Assembly (NCBI RefSeq): GCF_023653455.1
Contig: NZ_JAKEDR010000055.1
Location: 1-17,566, forward strand
Length of the DNA: 17,566 nucleotides
From: Paraclostridium ghonii
GTDB lineage: Bacteria > Bacillota > Clostridia > Peptostreptococcales > Peptostreptococcaceae
Direction of reading: 5' to 3'
The position numbers and the translations under genes were made by a program. The stretch's first letter is position 1; each line of letters starts with the position of its first letter. Of this stretch, positions 8,037-16,485 are shown in pieces. The notes below the pieces were generated by a model that searched no databases, was not told the DNA's origin, and saw only the letters and a list, made by a program, of their open reading frames with translations.

Positions 8037-8195
8037 TTAAGGAAATTACGCTTACAGAAAAACTGCTGATAGCTTATGAAACTTAGTTATATCAATTACT
8101 ATGTTTTGAGCGTAAAAAAGGATTTTGAGCAACGGACGAAGTCGTTGGCGACATGAGTGAAGCGAATTTTTCATGAGATTTTTGAGATAATAAGG
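8037..8195 (+). repeat. Dispersed structured repeat, copy 1 (possible noncoding RNA or small mobile element)
   Basis: The first 115 nt (8037-8151) align with 16243-16356 with about 99 identical columns and one gap, counted by eye. The copy begins TTAAGGAAATTA and ends near a TAAGG that the other copy also has. It can form three helices. TTACGCTTA (8046-8054) pairs with TGAGCGTAA (8107-8115). CAACGGAC / GTCGTTG (8130-8147) has a GAA loop and a bulged G. CATGA (8152-8156) pairs with TCATG (8171-8175). No ORF with a ribosome binding site is present. The strand is given as that of the neighbouring genes and is not proven. I do not recognise the family. Confidence 0.75.
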
Positions 8196-8211
8196 TTAGA
8201 ATGGTTATAAT
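8182..8211 (+). promoter_or_regulatory. Predicted sigma-A promoter of hemW
   Basis: TTGAGA (8182-8187) and TATAAT (8206-8211) are 18 bp apart, 46 bp before the hemW start. A second TATAAT lies at 8218-8223 with a poorer -35. The -35 lies at the right end of repeat copy 1, so the repeat may supply part of the promoter. Confidence 0.55.
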
Positions 8212-8257
8212 ATGAGGTATAATATTTATAATTATATTTAAATATGAAGGAGCAATT

Positions 8258-9388
8258 ATGTTAGGACTATATATACATGTGCCGTTTTGTGCACAAAAAT
8301 GTTATTACTGTGATTTTAATTCGTATAAAATAAAGAGTAATCAAAAGAGAGACTATTTACTAAATATAGAAAGAGAAATGAAATTTTATAAAGAAGAATT
8401 TAAGGATAAGCATTTTGATACAGTATTTTTTGGAGGGGGAACTCCAAGTATATTAACTGTAGATGAACTTAAAAAACTTGTTAATAATGTATATGCAAAT
8501 TTTAATATAAATGAAAGTGCGGAAATAACAATTGAGTGTAATCCTGGAACAATAAATAAAGAAAAGCTTAGAGTTATGAAAAATTTAGGTATAAATAGAT
8601 TGAGCATAGGACTTCAAGCAACTCAAAACTATCACTTAAAGGCTATAGGAAGAATACATACATATGAAGAATTTGAGAAAAACTACTATGATGCTATAGA
8701 TGTAGGATTTGATAATATAAATATAGATTTAATGTATGCACTTCCAAATCAAAAACCTCAAGAATGGAAAGATACATTAAATAAAATTATAAAATTAAAT
8801 CCTTCACACATATCTGCGTATTCACTTATATTAGAAGAGGGAACTAAATTGTATGACATGTATGAAAATAAAGAGTTTGAATTATTAGATGAAGATACTG
8901 ATATAAATATGTATAAATATACAATCCAAACTCTTAAAAAACATGGATATAATCAATATGAAATATCAAACTATTCAAAAGAAAATATGGAATGTAAACA
9001 TAATATAATATATTGGAAGTGTGATCAATATTTAGGACTAGGGCCAGGAGCATCAGGGTTTATAGATGGTAGAAGGTATTCAAATATAGAAGACATATGT
9101 GAATATAACGATTGTATTTTAAAAAATGTAAAGCCTGAGAGTGAAGAAATTATATTAACTAATAATGATAAGATAGAGGAATTTATATTTATGGGCCTTA
9201 GAATGAATAAAGGAATAAATTTAGATGTATTTAAAGAAAGATTTAATATAAACTTTTTTGATATATATCAAGAAGTTATTGATAAATTAATAAAAAGAGA
9301 TCTTATTAAGTTAACTGGAAAAAATATTTCGCTTACTCAAAAAGGAAGAGAAATATCTAATAGTGTATTTATAGATTTTTTAAATTAA
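8258..9388 (+). CDS. hemW: Radical SAM heme chaperone HemW
   Basis: HemW binds heme and S-adenosylmethionine and is thought to deliver heme to target proteins; it was long annotated as an oxygen-independent coproporphyrinogen oxidase (HemN). The 376-residue product has the radical SAM cluster motif CxxxCYYCDF at residues 11-20. Phe follows where true HemN has a fourth Cys, which supports HemW. Other family blocks are FFGGGTPS, ECNPGT, LSIGLQ, NIDLMYALPNQ and YEISNYSK. The ATG at 8258 has AAGGAG at 8247-8252. The product has family-typical length and a C-terminal winged-helix-like segment. It precedes hrcA as in Bacillus, but hrcA has its own promoter after the hemW stop. Confidence 0.93.
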   Translation: MLGLYIHVPFCAQKCYYCDFNSYKIKSNQKRDYLLNIEREMKFYKEEFKDKHFDTVFFGGGTPSILTVDELKKLVNNVYANFNINESAEITIECNPGTINKEKLRVMKNLGINRLSIGLQATQNYHLKAIGRIHTYEEFEKNYYDAIDVGFDNINIDLMYALPNQKPQEWKDTLNKIIKLNPSHISAYSLILEEGTKLYDMYENKEFELLDEDTDINMYKYTIQTLKKHGYNQYEISNYSKENMECKHNIIYWKCDQYLGLGPGASGFIDGRRYSNIEDICEYNDCILKNVKPESEEIILTNNDKIEEFIFMGLRMNKGINLDVFKERFNINFFDIYQEVIDKLIKRDLIKLTGKNISLTQKGREISNSVFIDFLN

Positions 9389-9398
9389 TTGAAAAGTG

Positions 9399-9427
9399 TT
9401 GACAAAGTAAATTTAAAGTGTTATAAA
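9399..9427 (+). promoter_or_regulatory. Sigma-A promoter of the hrcA heat-shock operon
   Basis: A consensus -35 TTGACA (9399-9404) and a -10 TATAAA (9422-9427) are separated by 17 bp, starting 11 nt after the hemW stop. The predicted start is near 9434, placing the CIRCE operator at about +9, the usual arrangement for HrcA repression. Confidence 0.85.
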
Positions 9428-9441
9428 ATATATATAATCTT

Positions 9442-9468
9442 TTAGCACTCCAATTAAATGAGTGCTAA
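9442..9468 (+). promoter_or_regulatory. CIRCE operator (HrcA binding site)
   Basis: A perfect copy of the CIRCE inverted repeat: TTAGCACTC, a 9-nt spacer, then GAGTGCTAA. HrcA binds it as a dimer and represses the operon; GroEL-assisted folding of HrcA links repression to the load of unfolded protein (established for the family). I see no second CIRCE before dnaK or dnaJ. Confidence 0.97.
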
Positions 9469-9491
9469 CAAAAGAGGAGGCTTTGGATTAT

Positions 9492-10511
9492 ATGGAATTA
9501 AATGAAAGAAAACTAAATATCCTTAAAGCTATTGTTAAAGATTATATAGAAACTGCAGAAGCTGTAGGGTCTAGAACTCTTTCTAAAAAGTATGAGTTAG
9601 GAGTAAGTGCAGCCACTATAAGAAATGAGATGGCTGACTTAGAAGAATTAGGATATTTAATCCAGCCTCATACCTCCTCAGGGAGAATTCCTTCAGAAAA
9701 AGGATATAAGCTATATGTTGACTATCTTATGGGTGAATGTGAATTAAATGATATTGAAAAACATTTAATAGAAGAGTCAATAAGCCAAAACATGGATTAT
9801 ATGAAAGATTTGATACACGAAACATCTAAGTTGATATCTAGACTTACTAATTATACAACTATAGCTGTTACTAAAAATACCTCAAATATACAAGTTATAA
9901 AACATGTTCAATTGGTTGGACTAGATGAAAGAAGTATGGTTTTAATAGTAGTAACAGAAAAAGGTGACATAAAAAATACTACTATATCTACTAACATACA
10001 AATTGATCAATCTAAGCTTAATTTAATTTCTGATAATCTTACTAAGAAACTTTCAGGAAAAAATATAACTGAAATTGATGAAGAGTTTTTAAATTATATA
10101 AAATATGAGATAACAGAAAGCTCTTTATTCATAGATAAGCTTATGGATGCGCTAAATTTCGATTTAGACGAAAATAATACAGCCATATCTTTAAGTGGAG
10201 CTACTAATATATTTAATTTTCCAGAATTTAGTGATGTAGTTAGAGCTAAAACATTTCTAAATATGTTAGAAGAAAAAGAAAATATATCGAGTATGCTAAA
10301 ATCTAAAGGAATACAAAAAGAAAACCTAAATATAATTATTGGTAGCGATAATGAATGCGCGGTAGCTCAAGATTGTAGTATTATAACTGCAACTTACAAT
10401 ATAGATAAAAATGTAGTAGGTAAAATAAGTTTGATAGGACCGACAAGAATGGACTATTCAAAAGTATACTCTATATTAAATTATATGGGACTACTACTAA
10501 ACAAAAAATAG
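9492..10511 (+). CDS. hrcA: Heat-inducible transcription repressor HrcA
   Basis: HrcA represses class I heat-shock genes through CIRCE and here controls its own operon. The product from the ATG at 9492 is 339 residues, MELNERKLNILKAIVKDYI onward, with an N-terminal winged helix (about 1-75; SRTLSKKYELGVSAATIRNEMADLEELGYL) and the conserved HTSSGRIPSEKGYKLYVDYL. A GAF-like dimer domain follows, ending in LIGPTRMDYSKVYSILNYM. A longer frame from a GTG at 9462 would put the start inside the CIRCE half-site and is rejected. A TTG at 9483 is only 2 nt after the AGGAGG (9475-9480) and is too close, whereas 9492 has an 11-nt spacing. grpE follows after 15 nt. Confidence 0.95.
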   Translation: MELNERKLNILKAIVKDYIETAEAVGSRTLSKKYELGVSAATIRNEMADLEELGYLIQPHTSSGRIPSEKGYKLYVDYLMGECELNDIEKHLIEESISQNMDYMKDLIHETSKLISRLTNYTTIAVTKNTSNIQVIKHVQLVGLDERSMVLIVVTEKGDIKNTTISTNIQIDQSKLNLISDNLTKKLSGKNITEIDEEFLNYIKYEITESSLFIDKLMDALNFDLDENNTAISLSGATNIFNFPEFSDVVRAKTFLNMLEEKENISSMLKSKGIQKENLNIIIGSDNECAVAQDCSIITATYNIDKNVVGKISLIGPTRMDYSKVYSILNYMGLLLNKK

Positions 10512-10526
10512 TTAGGGGTGTAAGTT

Positions 10527-11081
10527 TTGGAAAAAAATATGCAAGAAGAATTACAAGAAGATATAAAAGATAATACATCAGAGGAAATAGAAGAAACTAT
10601 AGAAGAAGATATAAAAGAAGATACTGAAGATAAAGAAGTAGATGAAGATCATGACAAAGACAATAAAATAGAAGAACTTACAGATACTCTTCAAAGACTT
10701 CAAGCAGAATATGCTAACTATAGAAGAAGAACTCAAGAAGAAAAAGAAACTATGGGTATATTTGCTAATGAAAAAATATTAAATGAATTAATACCTGTTA
10801 TGGATAATATGGAAAGAGCTATGGATGCTTGTTCAGATAAAGAAGATAGCATGTATAAAGGTATAGATATGGTGCAAAAACAATTAAAAGCTACATTTGA
10901 AAAATTCGGACTAGAAGAAATAGAAGCTGAAGGTCAAGAATTTGATCCAAACCTACACTTAGCAGTTATGCAAGAAGTAGTAGATGGAACATGTGCAAAC
11001 CAAGTAGTTATGGTTTTACAAAAAGGATATAAGTTAAGTACAAAGGTACTAAGACCATCAATGGTTAAAGTGTCTTGCTAA
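10527..11081 (+). CDS. grpE: Nucleotide exchange factor GrpE
   Basis: GrpE releases ADP from DnaK and completes the chaperone cycle. The 184-residue product has a very acidic N-terminal tail (about residues 1-48, runs of Glu and Asp) and then a coiled-coil segment (IEELTDTLQRLQAEYANYRRRTQEEKE). The beta domain ends in QKGYKLSTKVLRPSMVKVS, the characteristic GrpE C-terminus. I use the TTG at 10527, 6 nt after AGGGGTG. The next ATG, four codons later at 10539, would be 18 nt from that site. The TTG start may keep expression below that of dnaK. Third position in the block: co-transcribed with hrcA. Confidence 0.94.
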   Translation: MEKNMQEELQEDIKDNTSEEIEETIEEDIKEDTEDKEVDEDHDKDNKIEELTDTLQRLQAEYANYRRRTQEEKETMGIFANEKILNELIPVMDNMERAMDACSDKEDSMYKGIDMVQKQLKATFEKFGLEEIEAEGQEFDPNLHLAVMQEVVDGTCANQVVMVLQKGYKLSTKVLRPSMVKVSC

Positions 11082-11127
11082 CATAGAATACAAAATTAAA
11101 ATTGAATTAACATCAATTAACATATAA

Positions 11128-12987
<1,860 letters not shown>

Positions 12988-12990
12988 TAT

Positions 12991-13018
12991 TTGAAAATTA
13001 ATGTTACTTGTATATAAT
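12991..13018 (+). promoter_or_regulatory. Possible internal promoter before dnaJ
   Basis: TTGAAA (12991-12996) and TATAAT (13013-13018) are 16 bp apart, just after the dnaK stop. A transcript from here would begin near 13025 and carry the following palindrome in its leader. Consensus match only; it could be a chance hit in AT-rich sequence. Confidence 0.4.
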
Positions 13019-13035
13019 AAATATGTAAAATTAAT

Positions 13036-13063
13036 AATAGCTTGTAGACGTCTACAAGCTATT
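13036..13063 (+). terminator. Perfect 28-bp palindrome between dnaK and dnaJ (attenuator or mRNA processing/stability hairpin)
   Basis: AATAGCTTGTAGAC followed directly by its exact complement GTCTACAAGCTATT. The sequence after it (GTTATGTAATACG) lacks a T run, so it is not a standard terminator. It lies 28 nt before the dnaJ start codon and just ahead of its Shine-Dalgarno. Likely effects are partial termination, RNA processing or protection of the upstream mRNA end; the structure is certain and the role is inferred. Confidence 0.6.
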
Positions 13064-13091
13064 GTTATGTAATACGAAGGTGGTGGCAAGC

Positions 13092-14243
13092 GTGGCAAAA
13101 AGAGACTATTATGAAGTACTAGGTGTTGATAAAGGTGCTGATGCACAGACATTGAAAAAAGCATACAGAAAACTTGCAATGAAATATCATCCAGATAGAA
13201 ATCCAGATGATAAAGAAGCAGAAGCAAAGTTTAAAGAAGCAAATGAAGCTTATGAAGTATTATCAGATGACACAAAAAGATCTAATTATGATCAATTTGG
13301 CCATGATGGTGTAAACGGAGGCTTTGGAGGCCAAGGTGGATTTGGAGGCTTTGGTGGCGGAGCTGGTGGATTTGAAGATATATTCGGAGATATATTTGGT
13401 GATATGTTTGGCGGAGGTTTTGGCGGTTCAAGACCTAGGAGAAGAGGTCCTGAACGTGGAGCTGATATAAAGCAAACTGTAACTATAACATTTGAAGAAG
13501 CTGCATTTGGAGTTAATAAATCTATAAAAATAAATAGGACTGAGGAATGTAGTGAATGTAATGGTAGCGGTTCAAAAGCTGGAACATCTAAGAAAACTTG
13601 TCCAACATGTAATGGTGCGGGAGAAGTTAGAACAGCTCAAAGAACTCCATTTGGCAATATAATGAGCTCAAGAACTTGTTCTGCATGTAATGGAGAAGGA
13701 GAAGTTTTAGAATCTCCATGTTCTAAGTGTAATGGAAGTGGAAAGAGTAGAAAAGTTAAAACTATAGAAGTTGATATACCAGCAGGTATAGACAATGACC
13801 AAATCATTAAGTTAAGTGGTCAAGGTGACTTAGGGTCTAAAGGTGGACCTAGAGGAGATTTATATATAATAGTAAATGTTAAATCTCATACATTATTCAC
13901 AAGAGATGGATTTGATGTACACTTTGAGTTACCTATAACATTTGTTCAAGCTGCACTTGGAGATGAAATAGAAGTTCCAACTTTAGATGGTAAGGTGATG
14001 TATAATGTACCAACAGGAACTCAAACAGGAACTGTATTCAGACTAAGAGAAAAAGGTATACCAAAAATGAGAGGAAACTCTAGAGGTGACCAATATGTTA
14101 AAGTTATAGTTGAAGTTCCTAAAAAATTAAATGATAAACAAAAAGAACTTTTAAAAGCATTTGCTGAGTCTTGCGGAGATGAGGTACACGAAAAAAAGAG
14201 GACTTTTGGACAAAAGATAGAAGATTTTTTTAAAGGTAAATAA
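13092..14243 (+). CDS. dnaJ: Chaperone protein DnaJ (Hsp40, type I)
   Basis: DnaJ delivers substrates to DnaK and stimulates its ATPase. The 383-residue product starts [17 protein letters not shown] from a GTG at 13092, 8 nt after AAGGTGG. An in-frame ATG at 13062 is inside the palindrome and adds residues foreign to the family, so it is rejected. Domains in order are the J domain with HPD in [10 protein letters not shown], a Gly/Phe-rich linker (about 75-120) and four CxxCxGxG zinc repeats ([32 protein letters not shown]). The C-terminal substrate domains follow, so this is the complete type I form. It closes the hrcA-grpE-dnaK-dnaJ block. A terminator follows, and prmA, the usual next gene, is absent here. 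Confidence 0.97.
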   Translation: MAKRDYYEVLGVDKGADAQTLKKAYRKLAMKYHPDRNPDDKEAEAKFKEANEAYEVLSDDTKRSNYDQFGHDGVNGGFGGQGGFGGFGGGAGGFEDIFGDIFGDMFGGGFGGSRPRRRGPERGADIKQTVTITFEEAAFGVNKSIKINRTEECSECNGSGSKAGTSKKTCPTCNGAGEVRTAQRTPFGNIMSSRTCSACNGEGEVLESPCSKCNGSGKSRKVKTIEVDIPAGIDNDQIIKLSGQGDLGSKGGPRGDLYIIVNVKSHTLFTRDGFDVHFELPITFVQAALGDEIEVPTLDGKVMYNVPTGTQTGTVFRLREKGIPKMRGNSRGDQYVKVIVEVPKKLNDKQKELLKAFAESCGDEVHEKKRTFGQKIEDFFKGK

Positions 14244-14258
14244 AATTTTAAAAGTATG

Positions 14259-14290
14259 AAATGAACTCTAATTTAAGAGTTCATTTTTTT
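14259..14290 (+). terminator. Rho-independent terminator of the heat-shock operon
   Basis: AAATGAACTCT (14259-14269) pairs with AGAGTTCATTT (14276-14286) around a 6-nt loop, followed by more T. It lies 16 nt after the dnaJ stop. Confidence 0.9.
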
Positions 14291-14358
14291 GTCATTATAT
14301 AGAGTATGTATACAAGTATATAGGATTTATTGAAAAAAACTATGAAAAAAAGAGTTTG

Positions 14359-14387
14359 TTGACGATAGGGCATTATTTATGTAATAT
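14359..14387 (+). promoter_or_regulatory. Sigma-A promoter of the SDF-family transporter gene
   Basis: TTGACG (14359-14364) and TAATAT (14382-14387) are 17 bp apart. The start would fall near 14394, so the leader is only about 14 nt and begins almost at the Shine-Dalgarno GGAGGTGAT (14395-14403). There is no room for an RNA regulator in the leader. Confidence 0.7.
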
Positions 14388-14407
14388 TTAAAGTGGAGGT
14401 GATTTTC

Positions 14408-15589
14408 ATGAAAAAATTATTTGATAGCTTAATATTTAAATTGGTATTATCTGTATTTTTAGGTCTTTTAATTGGGTTTTACTCACCGCAATCTTTTATG
14501 AATGTTATTGTAACATTAAAGTACATTTTGGGGCAGGTAATATTCTTTGCAGTTCCTTTGATTATAATAGGATTTATAGCTCCATCGATTGCAAAATTAA
14601 AAAGCAATGCTTCTAAATTACTAGGATATGCTATAACTTTTGCATATATATCGTCTATTGGCGCTGCTATTTTTTCTGCAATATTTGGATATATATTAAT
14701 TCCAAGATTATCTATACAATCAACTACAGGAGCTTTAAGAGAGTTACCAGAGCTTATATTTAAATTAGACATTCCTCAAGTTATGCCTGTTATGAGTGCT
14801 TTATTTTTATCTATAATATTAGGACTTGCAACAGCTTGGACAAAAGCAGATTTATTTGAAAAACTTTTAGATCAATTTCAAGATATAGTACTTAGTTTAG
14901 TGAATAAAATAGTTATTCCGTTACTTCCGATTTTTATAGCAACTACATTTGCAACACTTGCGTATGAAGGGTCTATAACAAATCAATTACCAGTATTTAT
15001 AAAAATAATTATTATAGTTCTTATAGGGCACTTTATATGGCTTACACTTTTATATGCTATAAGTGGAGTTATATCTGGTAAAAATCCTATTGAGGTATTA
15101 AAACATTATGGTCCTGCATATTTAACAGCTGTAGGAAGTATGTCATCGGCAGCAACTTTACCAGTTTCAATTGAATGTGCAAAAAAATCTAAAGTTTTAA
15201 GAAAAGATATTTCGAATTTTTCCATTCCACTGTTCTCAAATATACATTTATGTGGATCGGTTTTAACTGAGGTATTTTTTGTTATGGTAGTTTCACAAAT
15301 ACTTTATGGAAAATTACCAGATATATCATCTATGATATTATTTATAATATTACTTGGGATATTTGCAATAGGGGCTCCAGGAGTTCCAGGAGGAACTGTG
15401 ATGGCATCTCTTGGATTAATAACTAGTGTATTAGGATTTAATGAAACGGGAACAGCGCTTATATTAACTATATTTGCGCTTCAGGATAGCTTTGGAACAG
15501 CTTGTAATGTAACTGGAGATGGAGCACTCACACTTATGCTTACAGGTGTTGCTAATAGGAAAAACATAAAAGAAGATAAAAACGTATAA
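14408..15589 (+). CDS. Divergent SDF/DAACS-family solute:cation symporter
   Basis: A 393-residue membrane protein of the dicarboxylate/amino acid:cation symporter family. It has about eight hydrophobic segments and two hairpin loops: SMSSAAT (244-250) for HP1, and GAPGVPGG (322-329) for HP2. The last helix keeps Asp360, Thr364, Asn367 and Asp371 in QDSFGTACNVTGD. Two features depart from the archetype GltPh. The NMDGT motif of TM7 aligns with HLCGS (280-284), and the substrate-carboxylate Arg of TM8 is Gly363. Acidic amino acids are therefore doubtful substrates, and cation coupling may differ. The start ATG at 14408 has a full GGAGG site 8 nt upstream; a GTG at 14393 lies at the 5' edge of that site and is rejected. 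It occupies the place normally held by prmA after dnaJ. Confidence 0.88.
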   Translation: MKKLFDSLIFKLVLSVFLGLLIGFYSPQSFMNVIVTLKYILGQVIFFAVPLIIIGFIAPSIAKLKSNASKLLGYAITFAYISSIGAAIFSAIFGYILIPRLSIQSTTGALRELPELIFKLDIPQVMPVMSALFLSIILGLATAWTKADLFEKLLDQFQDIVLSLVNKIVIPLLPIFIATTFATLAYEGSITNQLPVFIKIIIIVLIGHFIWLTLLYAISGVISGKNPIEVLKHYGPAYLTAVGSMSSAATLPVSIECAKKSKVLRKDISNFSIPLFSNIHLCGSVLTEVFFVMVVSQILYGKLPDISSMILFIILLGIFAIGAPGVPGGTVMASLGLITSVLGFNETGTALILTIFALQDSFGTACNVTGDGALTLMLTGVANRKNIKEDKNV

Positions 15590-15609
15590 ATATTAAGTTA
15601 AATGAATAA

Positions 15610-15650
15610 AAATAAAGCTATGTACATTAAGTATATAGCTTTATTTTTTA
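15610..15650 (+). terminator. Rho-independent terminator of the SDF-family transporter gene
   Basis: AAATAAAGCTAT (15610-15621) pairs with ATAGCTTTATTT (15635-15646). Four more inner pairs (one G-T) follow, and the loop is 5 nt. A T run follows. Confidence 0.9.
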
Positions 15651-15666
15651 TACTTTTTTACTATGA

Positions 15667-15694
15667 ACAACTTTCAACCTTTAAACATAATATA
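15667..15694 (+). promoter_or_regulatory. Predicted sigma-K-type promoter of the Cys-rich protein gene
   Basis: ACA (15667-15669), 16 bp, then CATAATATA (15686-15694) fits the sigma-K pattern of an AC-type -35 and a CATA-NNN-TA -10 known from Bacillus. It lies about 38 bp before the start codon and after the previous terminator. No good sigma-A promoter is visible in the same interval. The match is short and the call is an inference. Confidence 0.45.
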
Positions 15695-15731
15695 TAGTAT
15701 TCTTTAAAAATATTATGAGGTGGGAGGGTTT

Positions 15732-16205
15732 ATGAGTAAATTAAATTTTGTAATAGATGGTAAACATATAACTAACGAAGAAGAACTCCATCAATTTATA
15801 CTAGACAAAATAAATTTTGATAGTGAAGAGCTCGTATTGGATGAAAGTTATAGAGGGAGAAAGAAAAAGAAACCAGAATGTAAGCCTCATGGACCGAAAC
15901 CTGTTTGCCTTAAGTTAATGTTTCCGTATAAGGTGGAGGTTATGTGCGGTTGTAAGCAAATGATATTTGGAATATTAGTAGATGAGCATGGGCATCCTTT
16001 AAAAAACCCCCTTATTGAATTTCAATTGTCTGACTATAGCTTAGGAAATCTTACTTTTAGCCCAGCTATTAGCTTTGGGGATGGATGTTTTTGCACAACA
16101 TTTATAGGAGAAAGGGTAGGTTGCGGATTTTTAAAAATGTATTCCAAAGGTACTGATTTAGATAGAGTTATACCAGTAGAAGTTATACCTAATTGTGGTT
16201 GTTAG
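15732..16205 (+). CDS. Unrecognised small Cys-rich protein, possible spore-surface protein
   Basis: I do not recognise this 157-residue protein. The N-terminal part (about 1-45) is acidic and mixed. A basic patch RGRKKKK (about 42-48) follows, and then a Cys- and Pro-rich segment (PECKPHGPKPVC). The C-terminal half reads like a single beta-sandwich of the carboxypeptidase-regulatory or Ig-like kind: FGILVDEHGHPLKNPLIEFQ, then GDGCFCTTF, then CGFLKMYSKG. It ends in NCGC. There are nine cysteines, several as CxC, and no signal peptide or membrane segment. High Cys content without export signals, together with a sigma-K-like promoter, is a pattern of mother-cell-made spore coat or exosporium proteins; this is inference. 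Metal binding by the Cys pairs is the main alternative. The start ATG follows GGGAGGG; a GTG at 15720 lies in the Shine-Dalgarno region. Confidence 0.8.
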   Translation: MSKLNFVIDGKHITNEEELHQFILDKINFDSEELVLDESYRGRKKKKPECKPHGPKPVCLKLMFPYKVEVMCGCKQMIFGILVDEHGHPLKNPLIEFQLSDYSLGNLTFSPAISFGDGCFCTTFIGERVGCGFLKMYSKGTDLDRVIPVEVIPNCGC

Positions 16206-16238
16206 AGAAGATGCTATTTTTAGCTCTTCTCTATTTTC
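16203..16238 (+). terminator. Rho-independent terminator of the Cys-rich protein gene
   Basis: TAGAGAAGA (16203-16211) pairs with TCTTCTCTA (16225-16233), with an inner GCTA/TAGC helix and a TTTT loop, followed by TTTTC. The stem starts with the stop codon itself. Confidence 0.88.
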
Positions 16239-16242
16239 ATGA

Positions 16243-16416
16243 TTAAGGAAATTATTCTTACAAAAAAACTGTGGATAAACTGTGAAACTTAGTTATATAA
16301 ATTTCTATATTTTGAGCGTAAAAAAGGATTTTGAGCACTGACTAAGTCGTTGGCGATATAAAGGTGATTCGCAGACGTAGTCGCTCAAAGTGAAGTGAAT
16401 TTTTTATATACTAAGG
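16243..16416 (+). repeat. Dispersed structured repeat, copy 2
   Basis: Same orientation as copy 1 and about 86% identical over its first 114 nt by eye, including a 30-nt run with no differences around TTTTGAGCGTAAAAAAGG. The helices are kept: TTATTCTTA (16252-16260) with TGAGCGTAA (16313-16321), having one mismatch and two G-T pairs; CACTGAC / GTCGTTG (16336-16352); and TATAAA (16357-16362) with TTTATA (16403-16408). About 24 nt are inserted in the last loop and hold a further hairpin, GCAGAC-GTA-GTCGC (16371-16384). TTTGAGC (16330-16336) could also pair with GCTCAAA (16383-16389). It lies directly after a terminator and before the HAD gene, a setting like that of copy 1. Confidence 0.75.
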
Positions 16417-16485
16417 TATTATAAATTAATCAAATACATATTCTTTTTAATTGAAATAGAGTATTATATAAAAAGAGGTGAAGAC

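Noticed and set aside
8037..8195. CRISPR or tandem repeat array
   Set aside because: Only two copies exist, 8 kb apart, with no regular spacers and no cas genes.
8037..8195. Riboswitch controlling hemW
   Set aside because: The same sequence also lies before an unrelated HAD gene, and the hemW promoter (8182-8211) would start transcription downstream of it; no known riboswitch core was recognised.
9462..9491. Longer HrcA from a GTG at 9462
   Set aside because: The GTG is part of the CIRCE half-site GAGTGCTAA and has no Shine-Dalgarno; family members begin at the MELNERKL equivalent.
13062..13091. DnaJ start at the ATG at 13062
   Set aside because: It lies within the palindrome and upstream of the Shine-Dalgarno; the GTG at 13092 gives the standard [11 protein letters not shown] start.
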